Assembly (NCBI GenBank): GCA_023078685.1
Contig: JALGAS010000002.1
Location: forward strand, 2,294,001 to 2,358,000
DNA: 64,000 nucleotides
Reading direction: 5' to 3'
DNA from: Neopestalotiopsis rosae
Lineage: Eukaryota > Ascomycota > Sordariomycetes > Amphisphaeriales > Sporocadaceae
The notes beneath the pieces are model-generated. The model did no database searches. It had not been told where the DNA came from and worked only from the letters and a program-made list of their open reading frames with translations. Positions 21,801 to 34,127 of the stretch are shown here, one piece after another. The position numbers and the translations under genes were made by a program. How positions within the stretch are numbered: the first letter of the stretch is position 1; every line of letters starts with the position of its first letter.

Positions 21801-24800
21801 ATGGGATTATTGGGTTTCGTCGATGGCTGTCGATGAAGAGCAAAATTCACCGGGTCATTGCTCAGTGTCGTCGAAACTCTGCTGCTAGAGCCTTTCCCAT
21901 CTACACGGCTGCTTAGGGTGCCGTATCGCGGCACGGTGGAAGCATCGAGCGAAAAAGAGAACAAAAGATCACCAGGGGCCAGCCGTGCAGATGATCGATT
22001 TTACATACTTCCAGGTGTGCAAACTGCATGCAATCCGACCCCAGGCTTGCCCAGCGTTTTTAATTCTGGAGGATGCGTTCTTTGCATCCGCGGGGCGGCC
22101 GATTAGCATGCCAAAGCATGCCAATCATGCAGACTGAGAGAGTCCAGCCTGTAGGATGACTACCTTTAGCCTTGCGGATATAGCAAACGACCAGGGTCCC
22201 TAGAATGCTGGGCCCTGTAACCGTTCTGAACAGTGGGTCGCCCTATCGCTGGTGTTGATCAATTTCCGAACCAGTGTTGCTGAAAGAGGCCATTCCTGGA
22301 ATCTTGACCCCTCCCACTTCTCTGCATGGGTCTGTCCTCCCTGGCCTGGCACCTTTTCTCGCAAGAACCAATATTCTGGGCTACGATGGAGGACACACGC
22401 ACCGAGCGCACGGCTGACGGCAGGCAAGCAAGCAGCAGCCCGCGATTACGGATCAAATTTATGGCCGAATATCGAAAAGCAGTCGCGGAACGGGCAGCCG
22501 AAAGACCCAACAAAGCTCGATGTTGCGCCGTCCTGGTTTACGCAATCGTCGTTGATCGAGGTGAGGAATTTACCGTATGCAAACTTCTCGTACCTGGCCG
22601 ACTCGCCATTCATGCAGACCCCCCGGTTGGCATATGCAGTCAGCTCTCAGCAATTTGAACAAGAGCCGTTGTGTGTGCTACGCCAGACACACCTTAAAGT
22701 CGTCCATCCCTACACAAACAACTGCCGCGTGGCGAGCATACTGCTTGCTGACTGGCATACTGACTCGATGACCCCCCGGAGTGAACATCCCTCTTTGTAC
22801 ACACACAATCTTGCAGTGCTTGCACTCCTTCTCCAAGCACTACCAGGTCGAGTCAATAGTTCCGGCATCATCACCAGGGTATGATTAGTAATGGTCTAGT
22901 CCCGGGGATTAGCCTTGAGCTGAATCATACATGATACCAAGCCAAGCTGACCATGAATGACATAACCCACGACGATCAAAAGGGAATTTGCTCCATATAG
23001 ACACTAGATATCGTACCTTGGAATGGCTGGTGTACACGGCAAGTAATATGATATGATCCTGAAGAGGGGTCCTTTTCCCTTAGCACGCTTGCCCGTTAAT
23101 GAGTTTGATGCTAAATGCGCCCACTTCAGAACGCCGCACGACTCGCGGGAACCAAGGCCCAGCGAGCGTAGCCCAGCAGACAGCTTCACGATTGCTTCGG
23201 AGGGGAGGGGAAGATCTATCTGGCTGCTAGTTGCCAGACATTCGGATGCCTGTTGCCCTAGCCGCGTATTTTCGTAACTCGAACGATAATTGTACCCACA
23301 CGGAGGCTCAACTGGGCTCAATGAATGTGGACATTGTAGGCGGGCACTACATCATAGCCGCGTCTTTATCAGATGATGACCATCTCATAATAATTGGAGC
23401 GGTGGGTGATCCACGTGACAATCGAAATTCAGACTGGATCGCGAACAAGAAGCACAGCATGGCACAGACATTGAAAAAGAGAGGCGGAAATATTTGGGAA
23501 TTGGGAGATTTCTGGTTGGAGGGGCGTTTTGGAGGGGACACCAGGAAACCAGGACACTCAATGGGCCCAAACCAGTCGGGGATAGAGAGAGAAAAGTAAA
23601 AAAGATTGATGGAAAGTAGGCGCCCCCCACTGACCCGACGGACCCTGCCCTGAAATCCCATTCTGGAGGGGCGATTTCGAACCCCCATCACACCCATCTG
23701 AACCACTAATTGGGCCTGTGGGCGTAGGGCCCAGGGGACAGGTGGGAGGGGCGACCCGTTCCATTCGCTGGGTTCCTTGCACTAAAACCTCCTTGGGAAT
23801 GGCCCTCATTGGGAAAACCCACTATTCCACTCCCGTAATGGGCCGCTAGCATCGCGGAAATCGCCATCTTTGGAAAAAATCACAAACCAGAACCTGGCCT
23901 TGCTCACTGAAGCACTGCACTCTCTTTAATGCCCCCAACGGTTGACAAGGAACACGACTCGAGTTATGATGCCACATTTACGGTCGAGAACTTTGACCTA
24001 CTCTTGGTCCCGTCACTTCACTTTCCTGATTGAAACATACTAAGCCTGCTCAGAGAGAACCAATCGACCCCTAGAGCGTTGTGCTAAACGTTTTAGTATA
24101 TCATTTCGGCCGAGAATCGGGTTGAGAATAGTAGACCTGTCGCCTGCACTGGAAATGGACTGAACTGGACCACGGCCCAATTGGCTAATAATTGACCTAT
24201 TGACTGACCAGACCTGGTGAACATACCTCACCAACTATGGTTATTCCTTGCTTTATGGACTCTCTGTATAGCTGAGCCTAAACGGTTTAGGTTTCATGAG
24301 AAAGAAAGAAAATCCCGCAGTTCAGGTTCGCCTGTTGCCGAAGATGACGAGGGGTGGCTACTCCATTCCTGTTCCAGCTTGACAATCATTCCGACAAATC
24401 GACACAGGGATTTGAGAATACTACCTATCTATGGTATCTTTGGCCATCAGCAGACCCTCATTCGGTTCGCTTGGAACAGAGAGCAAGGCTCAACTTGCGG
24501 TGTGCTCTACACATCGCAAGGAAATATACACTGGACACCAATCCAAAGTATCCCAAGGGTCCTCAAGAACAGCAGAGTCATGCCAGGGAGACAAATGCTT
24601 GCCAACTGACTACTGCACTGCCACGATTATTGGACAGAGACATGACAACACCTGATTCGCCCCTTGGAAAGTTTGCTTGAAACGGCCTGGTGGACTCCCA
24701 TCTTGGCGAGGCGGCGTATACGTACGCGAGAGAGCAAGAATGCGTAGAATTCATGCGCATCGTATGGTGCAACGACGAACTGCATTCCTACTTCTCGTGC

Positions 24801-25338
24801 CCCGAAGTAACTCTACAGTTCATGGCCAGGGATTGCGTGATTGCTCTAATGGCCCCCTTGTCTAGCCTCTTGATCGACTTTTTTGACATTCTGTCAACGA
24901 CTTCGCTTGTGAAGGCTAATCGAATCCCAATCTTCATACTTGGTCTTTGACAGAACGTATGCCTCTACTAAATCTTGTAGGTTCTTGCAAGCTTTGTACA
25001 AACTTGGGCACCCGAGGAAATGTTCCAATGCTTGGAACGATGCGGGCAGCCTCTCGTTCTTTATACTTTTTTGCTATGACTTGTTGCGATAGGAAACGGT
25101 TTACATACAATACGTTTGAGCTTTACATGATCCAGGAAAGGAAGGCCCGATCATTAAGGCCGCATCTTCTTATTTGAGTCAGCCAAGGCTTTGTGCAAGC
25201 CAATTTAGAAGACGTTCAAGGCAGACAAGGATGTCCATTATCCTGTCTGAAAAATTACATCATTATTATCTCGAAATAACTAGTTCCGAGTATATTCCTA
25301 CATGTCCATAACATTCTCGACATTCGATAGTCGGTGTT
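21801..25338. other. 3.5-kb spacer without a supportable gene
   Basis: The longest frame, + 22252-22884, has a composition typical of chance frames and no motif. Frames at 23347-23706 (-), 24217-24609 (+, no ATG start) and 24690-24950 (+, no ATG start) are likewise unsupported. A B-box-like sequence, ggttcgaaatc, occurs on the minus strand near 23680, but the surrounding bases do not fold as a tRNA. The spacer includes promoter sequence for the PTH11-like gene. Confidence 0.45.
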
Positions 25339-27593
25339 TTACTTCAACTTGTGCCATCTCATGCACACGGACAAGATCCACGCAATGCTGACCGCCGCCG
25401 AACAGGCGTAGAAGACGGTCTGTATAGACGACGAAAAGACGCTCAAGAGCGGCTCGATCAAGTCGTCGGGCACGAACTCGCGAATCCGATCCGGCATGGC
25501 GAGCGCCTGCGTGACGGCCGAGATCTGGTCCCCCGTAAGCTGGCCGTCGAGCTCCTCGACCCGGTACAAGATCTGCGTGTTGAGGACGGAGCCCCCGAGC
25601 ACGAGGCCGAGCGTGCCGCCAAACAGCTGCACCATGAGGGCCACCGACACGATAAAGGACTGGTGCTTGGGCGCGGCCCAGCTCTGCGAGAAGACGATGG
25701 CCAGGGTCTGCGACGCGCCGAATCCGACCGCGGATATGATGCTCAGGAGGCCCGCGTGCAGCGGCTCCGTGTACTCGTTCATGGTGGTGAGGAGAAAGGT
25801 GCCGACCACGGCTAGCGTCGAGGCAATGAGTATGATGATGTTGGCGTAGGGCAGCCACATCATGGAGGCGCCGGTGGCGATGCTCGAGAATCCCGAAGCC
25901 AAGAAGAAGGCCAACAGCGATACCGCAGCGTCGAAAGACGATAGTCCTTTCACCGTCTACTTCCTGTTTAGCCGCGAAACGCTCGACTTGCCTGAAATAA
26001 AGTGGAACTCACCTGAAAGTATGTCGACAGATAATAGTACACGCCATACATGGCAAACATGACAAAGAACCCAAACGCCATCAGAAGCGAGACATCACGA
26101 TTGAACAGCCCCCGGGGCAAGAGCCGGTTGTCGGGGTCGTCGTACTTGGCCTGCTGCAGGACAAAGCACGAGAACATGAGGGCCGAGGTGGCCAGGCAGG
26201 CGATGACGGGCGCCGAGACCCACTGGTTGTTCTGCGCCGCGAGCTGGATGCCGATGAGCAGCAGCACGCTGAACATGCTCAGGAAGCCAAAGCCGAAAAA
26301 GTCGAAGCGCCGGAGGTGCTCGCTCGCCGGCAGGCCGTCCGTCTCCCGCGGCGGCTGCTCGTAGGCGGCGGCGATGAGGCCCACGGATACAATGGCGCCG
26401 AAAATGGTAAAGGCAAATGCCCATCCTGGTGAGTGGCGATGTGTTAGCCTTTCGATGACCCCCTTACCGTTCAGAAAATCACTATTGTGTGGCTGAGCTA
26501 CGAGTTATAGGGAGGCCATTTGTGTCCCAGGGCCGTGATCCAGGACCGGGAAAGAACCAGTCCCCAGAAACGGTTTGCCCAGGAAATGCGAAAAGGGATA
26601 GGTAGAGGATAGCTTGAAGTACTTACGATAGTCCATGTTTGTCTCCAGATACCCGCCGAGCAGGGCGCCAAACGCCAGACTGATGACATCAACGCCGACA
26701 CACGATGCCATGTAAGTTGCCCTCTCCCCAGGACTTGTGATATCGATCAATATGGTTGCACATAAAGGGACGCCCGCGGCAATGCCGATGCCCGTTACCA
26801 CTCGCCCGATAATGAAGACTGGGGCTGAGCTTGCTATGATGCATATCACGGAACCGACTTTTTGTTTTCTGCAAGTTAGTCACAGAAGCTTCTCGATCCA
26901 ATCATGGTGCCCTGGGACAGAGAAACTTACTGGTCAGGACTAGACCATCGAACAAGGCCATCCACCGCAAGTTTGTCACCTGTGCCAACTTTCCGAATCC
27001 GATGTACAGACATGCCTGCGGCAGAAAGTACGCTGCTGAGAACCATGCTATTTGTGGGAGGCTGTCGAATTTGCGGCACAGGGCAGGCACAATTGTAGCT
27101 GTTTTCAATAGTCAGCTTAGAGAAATGCTAAAAGTTTGTCCATGTTGACGCTCACTGATGACTGTATCATCGAATCCCTTCTGTTTTCTGGTGTTAGCTT
27201 ATAAATGTTATGAGATAGGGACGTTTATGTGTGATGTTTCTTGCTTACAAACAACCAGGCCAGCATCAAACCCACAAAGACAACAACCCTCTTCTTGTCC
27301 TTGTAGAGAGGAGGCCGCGGAACCATCTCGAGCTCCTTGGTGGACGACGCCTCCGCCCCATGAATCGACGTGGCCGGCGACGGGATGTCTGTCCATGGGT
27401 ACCGCTCCCGAAACGTGGCCGGGTCCAAAATCAAGTGCGGGTGGCTTCGCTTTGCCGTGACGCCGCCGCCCTTGCCGCCTTTGCCATTGCCATTGCCCCT
27501 TTGCACCTTGACCGTTATGCCCTTTTGCAAAAGCTCGTCGAACGACACTGCAAACTTGTCAAAGTTTGGCAGCTCGACTCTGGGGCTGTTCAT
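25339..27593 (-). CDS. Major facilitator superfamily drug/metabolite exporter
   Basis: Six exons (27593-27249, 27180-27156, 27098-26931, 26857-26627, 26425-26013, 25956-25339) join to 599 residues. The 25-nt second exon is unusually small. The soluble N-terminus of about 100 residues includes a Gly/Lys-rich patch. TM1 ends in the family signature FKGFDDTVITTIVPALC (compare LDxTIV). Then come IAWFSAAYFLPQACLYIGFG, FIIGRVVTGIGIAAGVPLCA (motif C region), DYRWAFAFTIFGAIVSVGLI and, in exon 6, TVKGLSSFDAAVSLLAFFLA. About 14 spans are expected, as in the DHA2 group (inference). It is probably a proton antiporter in the plasma membrane. Acceptors at 26858 (aaaaag) and 25957 (gtag) were chosen because nearer consensus-like acceptors break the frame. 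No biosynthetic genes flank it, so the substrate is unknown. Confidence 0.86.
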
Positions 27594-30245
27594 GTTGTCG
27601 TTTGAGAGGTTTGAGAAAGGGAAAAGGTCCCCCTTTGCTATTCCCGATCTAGAGAGAAGAAAGACGAAGAAAGGAAAATTAGAACAGAAATTAAACAAAA
27701 ATTGAAGTCCAACGAAGTTGGTGATGCGGTCCGAGCAATGCAGGCGCGAGGTAGAGGAAAGGAAAGTGGTGTCCTTTTGATTTTGATGCTTCTTCAGTAG
27801 GATCCCTTGAGCCGCGGTAGAGAAGCAAGGGGAGGGAGGGGGACCATTCAAATGACAAACCAGGTTTTCGGTTCTGCGAGGGATCTCGGGGGATTTCTTT
27901 TTTCTTAGATTGAAGTTGCAGTCACTTCCCGTCGTTGCAATCAATCTTGCCCGAGGGATGGTGATAGGTCTGTGGGTGGGAAGTGTGTGAGGCTTATGAT
28001 GTGGATGGGCAGTGGAAAAACGTGGGAAGGGTTGGTTGGGACAGGTTGGGTTGATCTCCCGCGCATCTCTAATTGTTTTTTTTTCTTGCTTGTTCCATTC
28101 TAACCGCACGACGACCGCGGACGTGGCCCGGCACGGGTCGCCTTACGAATGCCTCACATGGTGGTGGTGGTGTCGCTTGATAGCAAGTCAATTACAAATG
28201 TCGTCGTGGCGGCGCGAGATCATACACGATTGTGTGTTATAGTCGGTGTTTGTTAAGTTTAGGGGACCATATGCAAGGCCGCTTAATCCACCCCCCGAAG
28301 CTGCCTAAAGAGGCAAGATGACGATCGCTGTATATTCCGGTTCAGGCTAAAGGCTTCCTCAAACAGCATGGCTCCGAAGGACAAATGTCGCCATCCATGC
28401 CACTCAATCTATATATATTGGACAACCATATGACACGAATTCATGCGATTGGCAGTCGTTGACGAAGTTGGGGTTTGGTGGTTGTATTCCGTGAACCGCT
28501 GAACGGCACGACTCTCGGCAGGACGGAGCAGTGGTCTCTTGTGTGCCGTCGGGCAATTGATTCATTCAAAAGCCCGGCAAGGAGCCCACCTTCTTTGTGC
28601 CTACGTGTAACTCGATCGTGCCAGTAAATTTATAAAAGTAAAGGCTGACCCCTCCATTCGTCCTTGAGCGATCTGATCTAGAACTGGTTGCCGGTGTAAT
28701 ATTACAAAGCCTGTACTCTGAATCATGGACACGTGGGATGTCGCCAACCCTTGCATTTCGCCGCAAGCTGTCAACGGTGTCGTAATACTTGTTGCAGCGT
28801 CTGTGGGTGCGTCGAGGTGCATGTGGCCAGGGTTGCTTGATCCCTCCTGGAAAAAGCTGCAGCTAACATTGGTGGGCGAAGGCAAGGCACATGTTTTCCC
28901 ACTTCTGACGTCGCTGCCTTTGGCGACAGCATCACATCATGCCTAGCATCTGTCAATACTGGTGAACCGGATCAAGGGTTGTACGCTGATACGGCACCCA
29001 ATATCACATGTCCCTGGACTTATTTCACAGCATGCACCAATTTCCGTTCATCTGCAAGCACGGCTCCTACAACCACATTGATGCGTGATTGGTCACGTCG
29101 CACGCAGTCGAAGGAGCGGATGGATCGGACAGTGTTTATGAAAATGGTTCGAAAAGGTGGTTGAACGATTGTGATCTCTCGAGTTATCCCAAATACCGAT
29201 AGTTCAGGGTATCTCGGGGAGCGATATTATAAGATGGGTATGCAGTCACTTCTTAGAATGATCAAGACTGGCTTGAAATGGCTCTCTTCAACCACTACTT
29301 AGGACTGAAGCCTTGTTCAAATCTTCAAAATTCCCTACTTCCATGATGTGATGACCATGCTGCCTTCAACACGTTATGTAGAACCATTGGCTGTCTAACG
29401 TCTTGCATGTATTTGCTGCAAAGGACCATTGTACTCCGTGAGGCTACTAACTGTGGTATATGGACCAAAAGGCCCGCTGTAGAATTGCTAACTCACTTAC
29501 ATCCTCTGATGAGTCGTTGAAAGGCCTTTGCATAGAGGTTGCAAATGTTCCCAGTATAAGTCATCATGTATTTGCTAACAGCCTACAGTGACTGACTGTC
29601 ATTGAGGAATCACCACCTGGCAGTAACGCTACATAATACATGCCTAAATCACAATTCTGCTGGATCATTAATTCTTTTTCACTCTATGTTTAACTACCTT
29701 ATTCTTGGCCTTAATTCCATTTTGTTTTGTTTCTACCCCGCCGAATAAGTGGCGCATTGCCATGGTCTTGGAGTAGGGGAAACTGATACACGAAGAGTTT
29801 GACCGTGTAATTGCAATATTTATCTATGTAACACGCTTTTGCGAGGATGGCAAACATATGTCATGTCGGGGCTTATTATAAGATCCAGCATTGTTGACCG
29901 GCATGTATTCATTAATGATACCGTTATGGGATTCGCCAATTGATAGATGTTTGATGCTGATGGCTATTGCATAGTCTACTCTTTTAAGCCGAGGTGAGAC
30001 GGTTGTCGCAAGCCGAAGCAAAGCGTCATGGCACAAACACGGCATGCACCTAACCATGATAAGTCGCTTAGATGGGGTCACCCGCACCTCTTTGCGAAAC
30101 GGACGTTACTTCTTCCATGCGAGTGCATTCGTCAATTGTCATCGTACCAATTCAACCTGGCCAATCGAAACTTGCTTGATTGCAAGTGAGGAAGACTGAA
30201 GTAACCGACGGATTGGCGTTGCTGCTGCTCCGCAATGAGCCCACG
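27594..30245. other. 2.65-kb spacer
   Basis: It includes the 5' region of the MFS gene (the reading frame stays open upstream to 28109 but lacks protein character) and the promoter of the HMG-CoA lyase gene. A pyrimidine-rich stretch lies near 27895-27910 and another near 28075. No gene, tRNA or repeat was recognised. Confidence 0.4.
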
Positions 30246-31474
30246 ATGGCGTCGTTACGTCCAATGATCCGACTAGCCCGCGCCCGAGCAGCTCCAGCTC
30301 TCCCTCTCTACCGAACACGACAGCTCCGAAAGTACGCGACCGCCTCCGACATTAACAACACAGCCCAGCAGCCCGATAATTATGTGCGCATTGTCGAGGT
30401 TGGACCGCGAGATGGCCTGCAAAACGAGAAGAGGTCTATACCACTGGCAACTAAGCTCGAGCTCATAGAAAAGCTCTCTAAGACTGGCTTGTCCTTCATC
30501 GAGGCAGGCTCATTTGTCTCGCCAAAATGGGTACCGCAGGTAGGTTGAGCGCTGTCTGGCTGGTCTACTGCAGCCAAATCCCAGGCCGTAGATTGTCATT
30601 CCACTGACCATGGCTCGCGTCGCAGATGAGCAATTCGAGTGAGATCCTCGAGCACGTACTAGCATCACGGATTCCATCACCTGTCCCAATCACATACTCA
30701 TTCCTTGCGCCGAATGCCAAGGGCGTGGAAAACGCGACCGCCATTCTACAAAAGAATTCCGACGCATACCTCACCCAGGCCCAGTCGATTGCCGGTGCAG
30801 ACCAGAGCGGCAAGCCAGCGCTCGAACTGGCCGTGTTCGCTGCAGCAACCGAGAGCTTCTCGAAGAAGAACTTGAATTGCGACATTGCTACATCGCTCGA
30901 GAGGTTTCGAGATGTTATACAAGGTGCTAAAAATGCAGGAGTGCGGGCTCGAGCCTACATTTCCGTTGTGTTGGGTTGCCCCTTTGAAGGTTACGATGTA
31001 AACCCTCACAAGGTTGCAGAGATTGCAACCTCGCTTCTTGAAATGGGCGCGGATGAGATCTCGCTCGGGGATACCACGGGCATGGGCACTGCGCCTCGTA
31101 CGAAAGAGTTGCTGAGCTGCATGTCAGCTGCTGGCATTCGGAATGAGGATATCGCCATGCACTTCCACGACACATATGGTCAAGCACTCGTCAATACTGC
31201 CATCTCCCTGGAACATGGTATCAGGACCTTTGATAGCGCAGTAGGTGGCCTTGGAGGCTGTCCGTACAGCCCTGGAGCTACTGGCAATGTTGCTACTGAG
31301 AACATGGTCTACTTCCTGGAAAGTCTCGGCATGGAGACCGGTGTCGACTTGGACGCTGTTTCCGACATTGGTCAGTGGATCACTGGAGAGATTGGCAAGC
31401 CAAATGATGCTGCCGTCGGAAAGGCTGTTTTAGGATCTCGTCGTGCTTCTGGAGCAGCAACGGCGAAATTGTAG
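30246..31474 (+). CDS. Hydroxymethylglutaryl-CoA lyase
   Basis: Cleaves 3-hydroxy-3-methylglutaryl-CoA to acetoacetate and acetyl-CoA in leucine breakdown. Two exons (30246-30539, 30626-31474) are joined by an 86-bp intron (gtaggt...gcag), giving 380 residues. The start at 30246 gives [20 protein letters not shown], an Arg-rich, acid-free mitochondrial presequence; an upstream in-frame ATG at 30180 is less likely. The TIM-barrel lyase motifs are present: [18 protein letters not shown] (residues about 50-67, with the catalytic R-D pair), [32 protein letters not shown] (metal-binding HxH) and the signature [19 protein letters not shown] with the active-site Cys at residue 310. The last three residues are Ala-Lys-Leu, a PTS1-type tripeptide, so dual mitochondrial and peroxisomal targeting is possible. 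Confidence 0.95.
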
Positions 31475-32158
31475 GTCTACATTGTGTATTCTGTCTACAT
31501 GTCATATGAGGTATTGGCATATTCAGTTTACCGCTGAAATGTCACTTGCATAGTAAAGAAAGTAAGAAAAAAGAAAACAAGTGAAAGCAATGCCAACTTT
31601 ATCATATAATCGCGATAGATCATAACTAGTGCCTGGAGTACATATGTATGACGAGAAATAATTATATATCCACATGTTAGAGCATAGTAACCAGTAGCTC
31701 CACACCGCTCTTATTTACGTGACCAGATTTGCGTCGTCTTGCGCATATATCTACATGGCTTAACACAAGTACGATGAGAACCGCCACTTGAGTAGATTCC
31801 TGTCATAGTACATGAAAACAAAACGAATTGTTTCTATTCGTGTTGCAAGTCAGATATAAGTCGGATTTACCACTTGGTTGTGGTTCATTAAGCAATCAGT
31901 GGCTGCGCTTGCCTTATCACAAGCAAGCTCAAGACCCGAAACGGTGCTAGCGCGGGCGGTCTTTGGCGGTGGCTGAGCCATAACAACGTCAGTCAGTCAG
32001 TCGGCCAAGCAAGCAAGCAAGCAGCTCTGACGCCCCAGTTCCAAGCTAGCTATCATCAGGTCAACCTAAGTTCAACCTCCACCGACGACGACGTTCTTGA
32101 GCTTCGAGCTCACCGAAACTATTTCCCGTTATCCGTCACATCCTCTCTACCTACAACA
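31475..32158. other. Spacer and promoter of the V-ATPase subunit B gene
   Basis: It contains short tetranucleotide repeats near 31988-32025 (gtcagtcagtc and aagcaagcaagcaagc), just upstream of the coding start. The first part is AT-rich. No gene was seen. Confidence 0.4.
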
Positions 32159-33771
32159 ATGGCGGACCCTCGCGAGTCGTCGTCCTACTCCATCGTGCCG
32201 CGCATTCGGTACAACACCGTCGGAGGTGTCAACGGACCGCTGGTCATTCTCGAGGGTGTTAAATTCCCTCGATACAATGAAATCGTCAACCTCACACTTC
32301 CCGATGGCACAGAGCGGTCTGGTCAGGTCCTGGAGGCCAGAGGTCAGTACACTCGATCCTTTCCCCGCCTTGGGCGCTATTTTCATGGGCAACACCTGTA
32401 CTTACGATTCCTTCTTGAACAGGTGACCGCGCAGTCGTCCAGGTGTTCGAGGGTACCTCCGGTATCGATGTCAAGAAGACAAAGGTCGAGTTCACAGGCC
32501 AGAGCTTGAAGCTGGGTGTGTCCGAGGATATGCTGGGTCGTATCTTTGATGGATCAGGACGAGCCATCGACAAGGGCCCCAAGGTCCTGGCCGAGGACTA
32601 CCTCGACATCAACGGTCAGCCCATCAACCCGTTCTCGCGAGAGTATCCCGAGGAAATGATCTCGACCGGTATCTCCACCATCGATACGATGAACTCGATC
32701 GCCCGTGGTCAAAAGATTCCCATCTTCTCTGCTGCCGGTCTGCCTCACAATGAAATTGCCGCCCAGATTTGTCGACAGGCTGGTCTCGTCAAGCAGGCGC
32801 AACAGCACGGCATCACCAACAAGGGAACCCACGACGGTCACGAAGAGAACTTCTCCATTGTCTTCGGTGCCATGGGTGTCAACTTGGAGACGGCCAGATT
32901 CTTCACCAGAGATTTCGAGGAGAACGGCAGTTTGGAGCGTGTTACACTGTTCCTCAACTTGGCCAACGATCCTACCATTGAGCGTATCATTACGCCTCGT
33001 CTTGCTCTTACCACTGCTGAATACTACGCCTACCAGCTCGAGAAGCACGTTCTCGTTATTCTTACCGATCTGTCAGCCTACTGTGACGCTCTTCGTGAGG
33101 TTTCGGCTGCCCGTGAGGAAGTTCCTGGACGTCGTGGTTTCCCTGGTTACATGTACACTGATTTGTCGACCATCTACGAACGAGCTGGACGTGTCACGGG
33201 CCGAAATGGTTCCATTACCCAGATTCCCATTCTGACCATGCCCAACGACGATATTACGCATCCTATTCCTGATTTGACCGGTTACATTACCGAGGGTCAG
33301 ATTTTCGTCGACAGACAACTGCACAACCGTGGTATCTACCCACCGATCAACGTCCTCCCGTCGCTCTCCCGTCTGATGAAGTCTGCCATTGGTGAGGGAA
33401 TGACGCGCAAGGACCACGGTGATGTTTCCAACCAGCTGTACGCCAAGTACGCTATCGGTCGTGACGCTGCAGCCATGAAGGCTGTCGTCGGTGAGGAGGC
33501 CTTGTCCAACGAAGATAAGCTGTCGCTTGAATTCTTGGAGAAGTTCGAGAGAAGCTTTGTTGCACAAGGTGCTTACGAGAGCCGCTCTATTCACGAGTCG
33601 CTGGACCTGGCATGGAGCCTTCTGAGAATCTACCCCAAGGAGCTTCTCAACAGAATTCCGGCCAAGGTCATCCAGGAGTACTACCAGAGATCGGCAGGAA
33701 AGGGCAAGGAGAAGGAGACCAAGAAGACACACCCGGAAGACCAGCAGGAGGAGAACCTCATTGACGCATAA
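32159..33771 (+). CDS. vma2: V-type proton ATPase subunit B
   Basis: Non-catalytic nucleotide-binding subunit of the V1 sector, which acidifies the vacuole and endosomes. Two exons (32159-32342, 32423-33771) give 510 residues, close to the yeast 517. The 80-bp intron (gtcagt...aacag) interrupts the Gly codon of [19 protein letters not shown]. Landmarks: [57 protein letters not shown] with [17 protein letters not shown] in the P-loop-like position, [71 protein letters not shown] and [20 protein letters not shown]. The acidic and basic C-terminal tail ends QQEENLIDA. The start MADPRE is the first ATG in the frame that matches the family. Very strong codon bias fits high expression. Confidence 0.98.
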
Positions 33772-34127
33772 AGCAGTGTATAGCATATTAGTTAGTACGT
33801 ATACCGATTAGGACGGATGAGCCGTTGTCGACAGTTGATTTCAATTGATGATTTTTGTCGTTACGATTCAAGACTATGCGTTCGAGATTGACACCACCTT
33901 GATAATCAAGGTTATGCCTCGAGTTTAAATCAAGCATATGTTTGATTCTATGCAAACAAAGAACCTAAATCGATCCGACAGAGAGAGTAAAAGGCCAAGC
34001 CGGATACAGTCACGAGATTCCATGACATCTGCCATTTATGGAAGCAGATTGAATTATATAGTTTGCAAGCACGCATGTTCGTTTGTGACAGATGCATAAG
34101 AAATGGCCTGAAATTGGAATTATGCTT
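33772..34127. other. 3' spacer after the V-ATPase subunit B gene
   Basis: AT-rich 3' flank, tail to tail with the possible membrane-protein gene on the minus strand. Nothing else was seen. Confidence 0.4.

Noticed and set aside
22252..22884. 210-codon open frame on the plus strand
   Set aside because: No motif, no neighbour relation, overlapping frames in other registers. Chance frame in a long spacer.
23640..23720. B-box-like ggttcgaaatc on the minus strand, possible tRNA
   Set aside because: The T stem does not pair, and no A box, acceptor stem or anticodon arm fits around it.
25339..30245. Possible secondary-metabolite cluster around the MFS exporter
   Set aside because: No synthase, tailoring enzyme or cluster regulator lies near it. 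The next genes are HMG-CoA lyase and a PTH11-like receptor.
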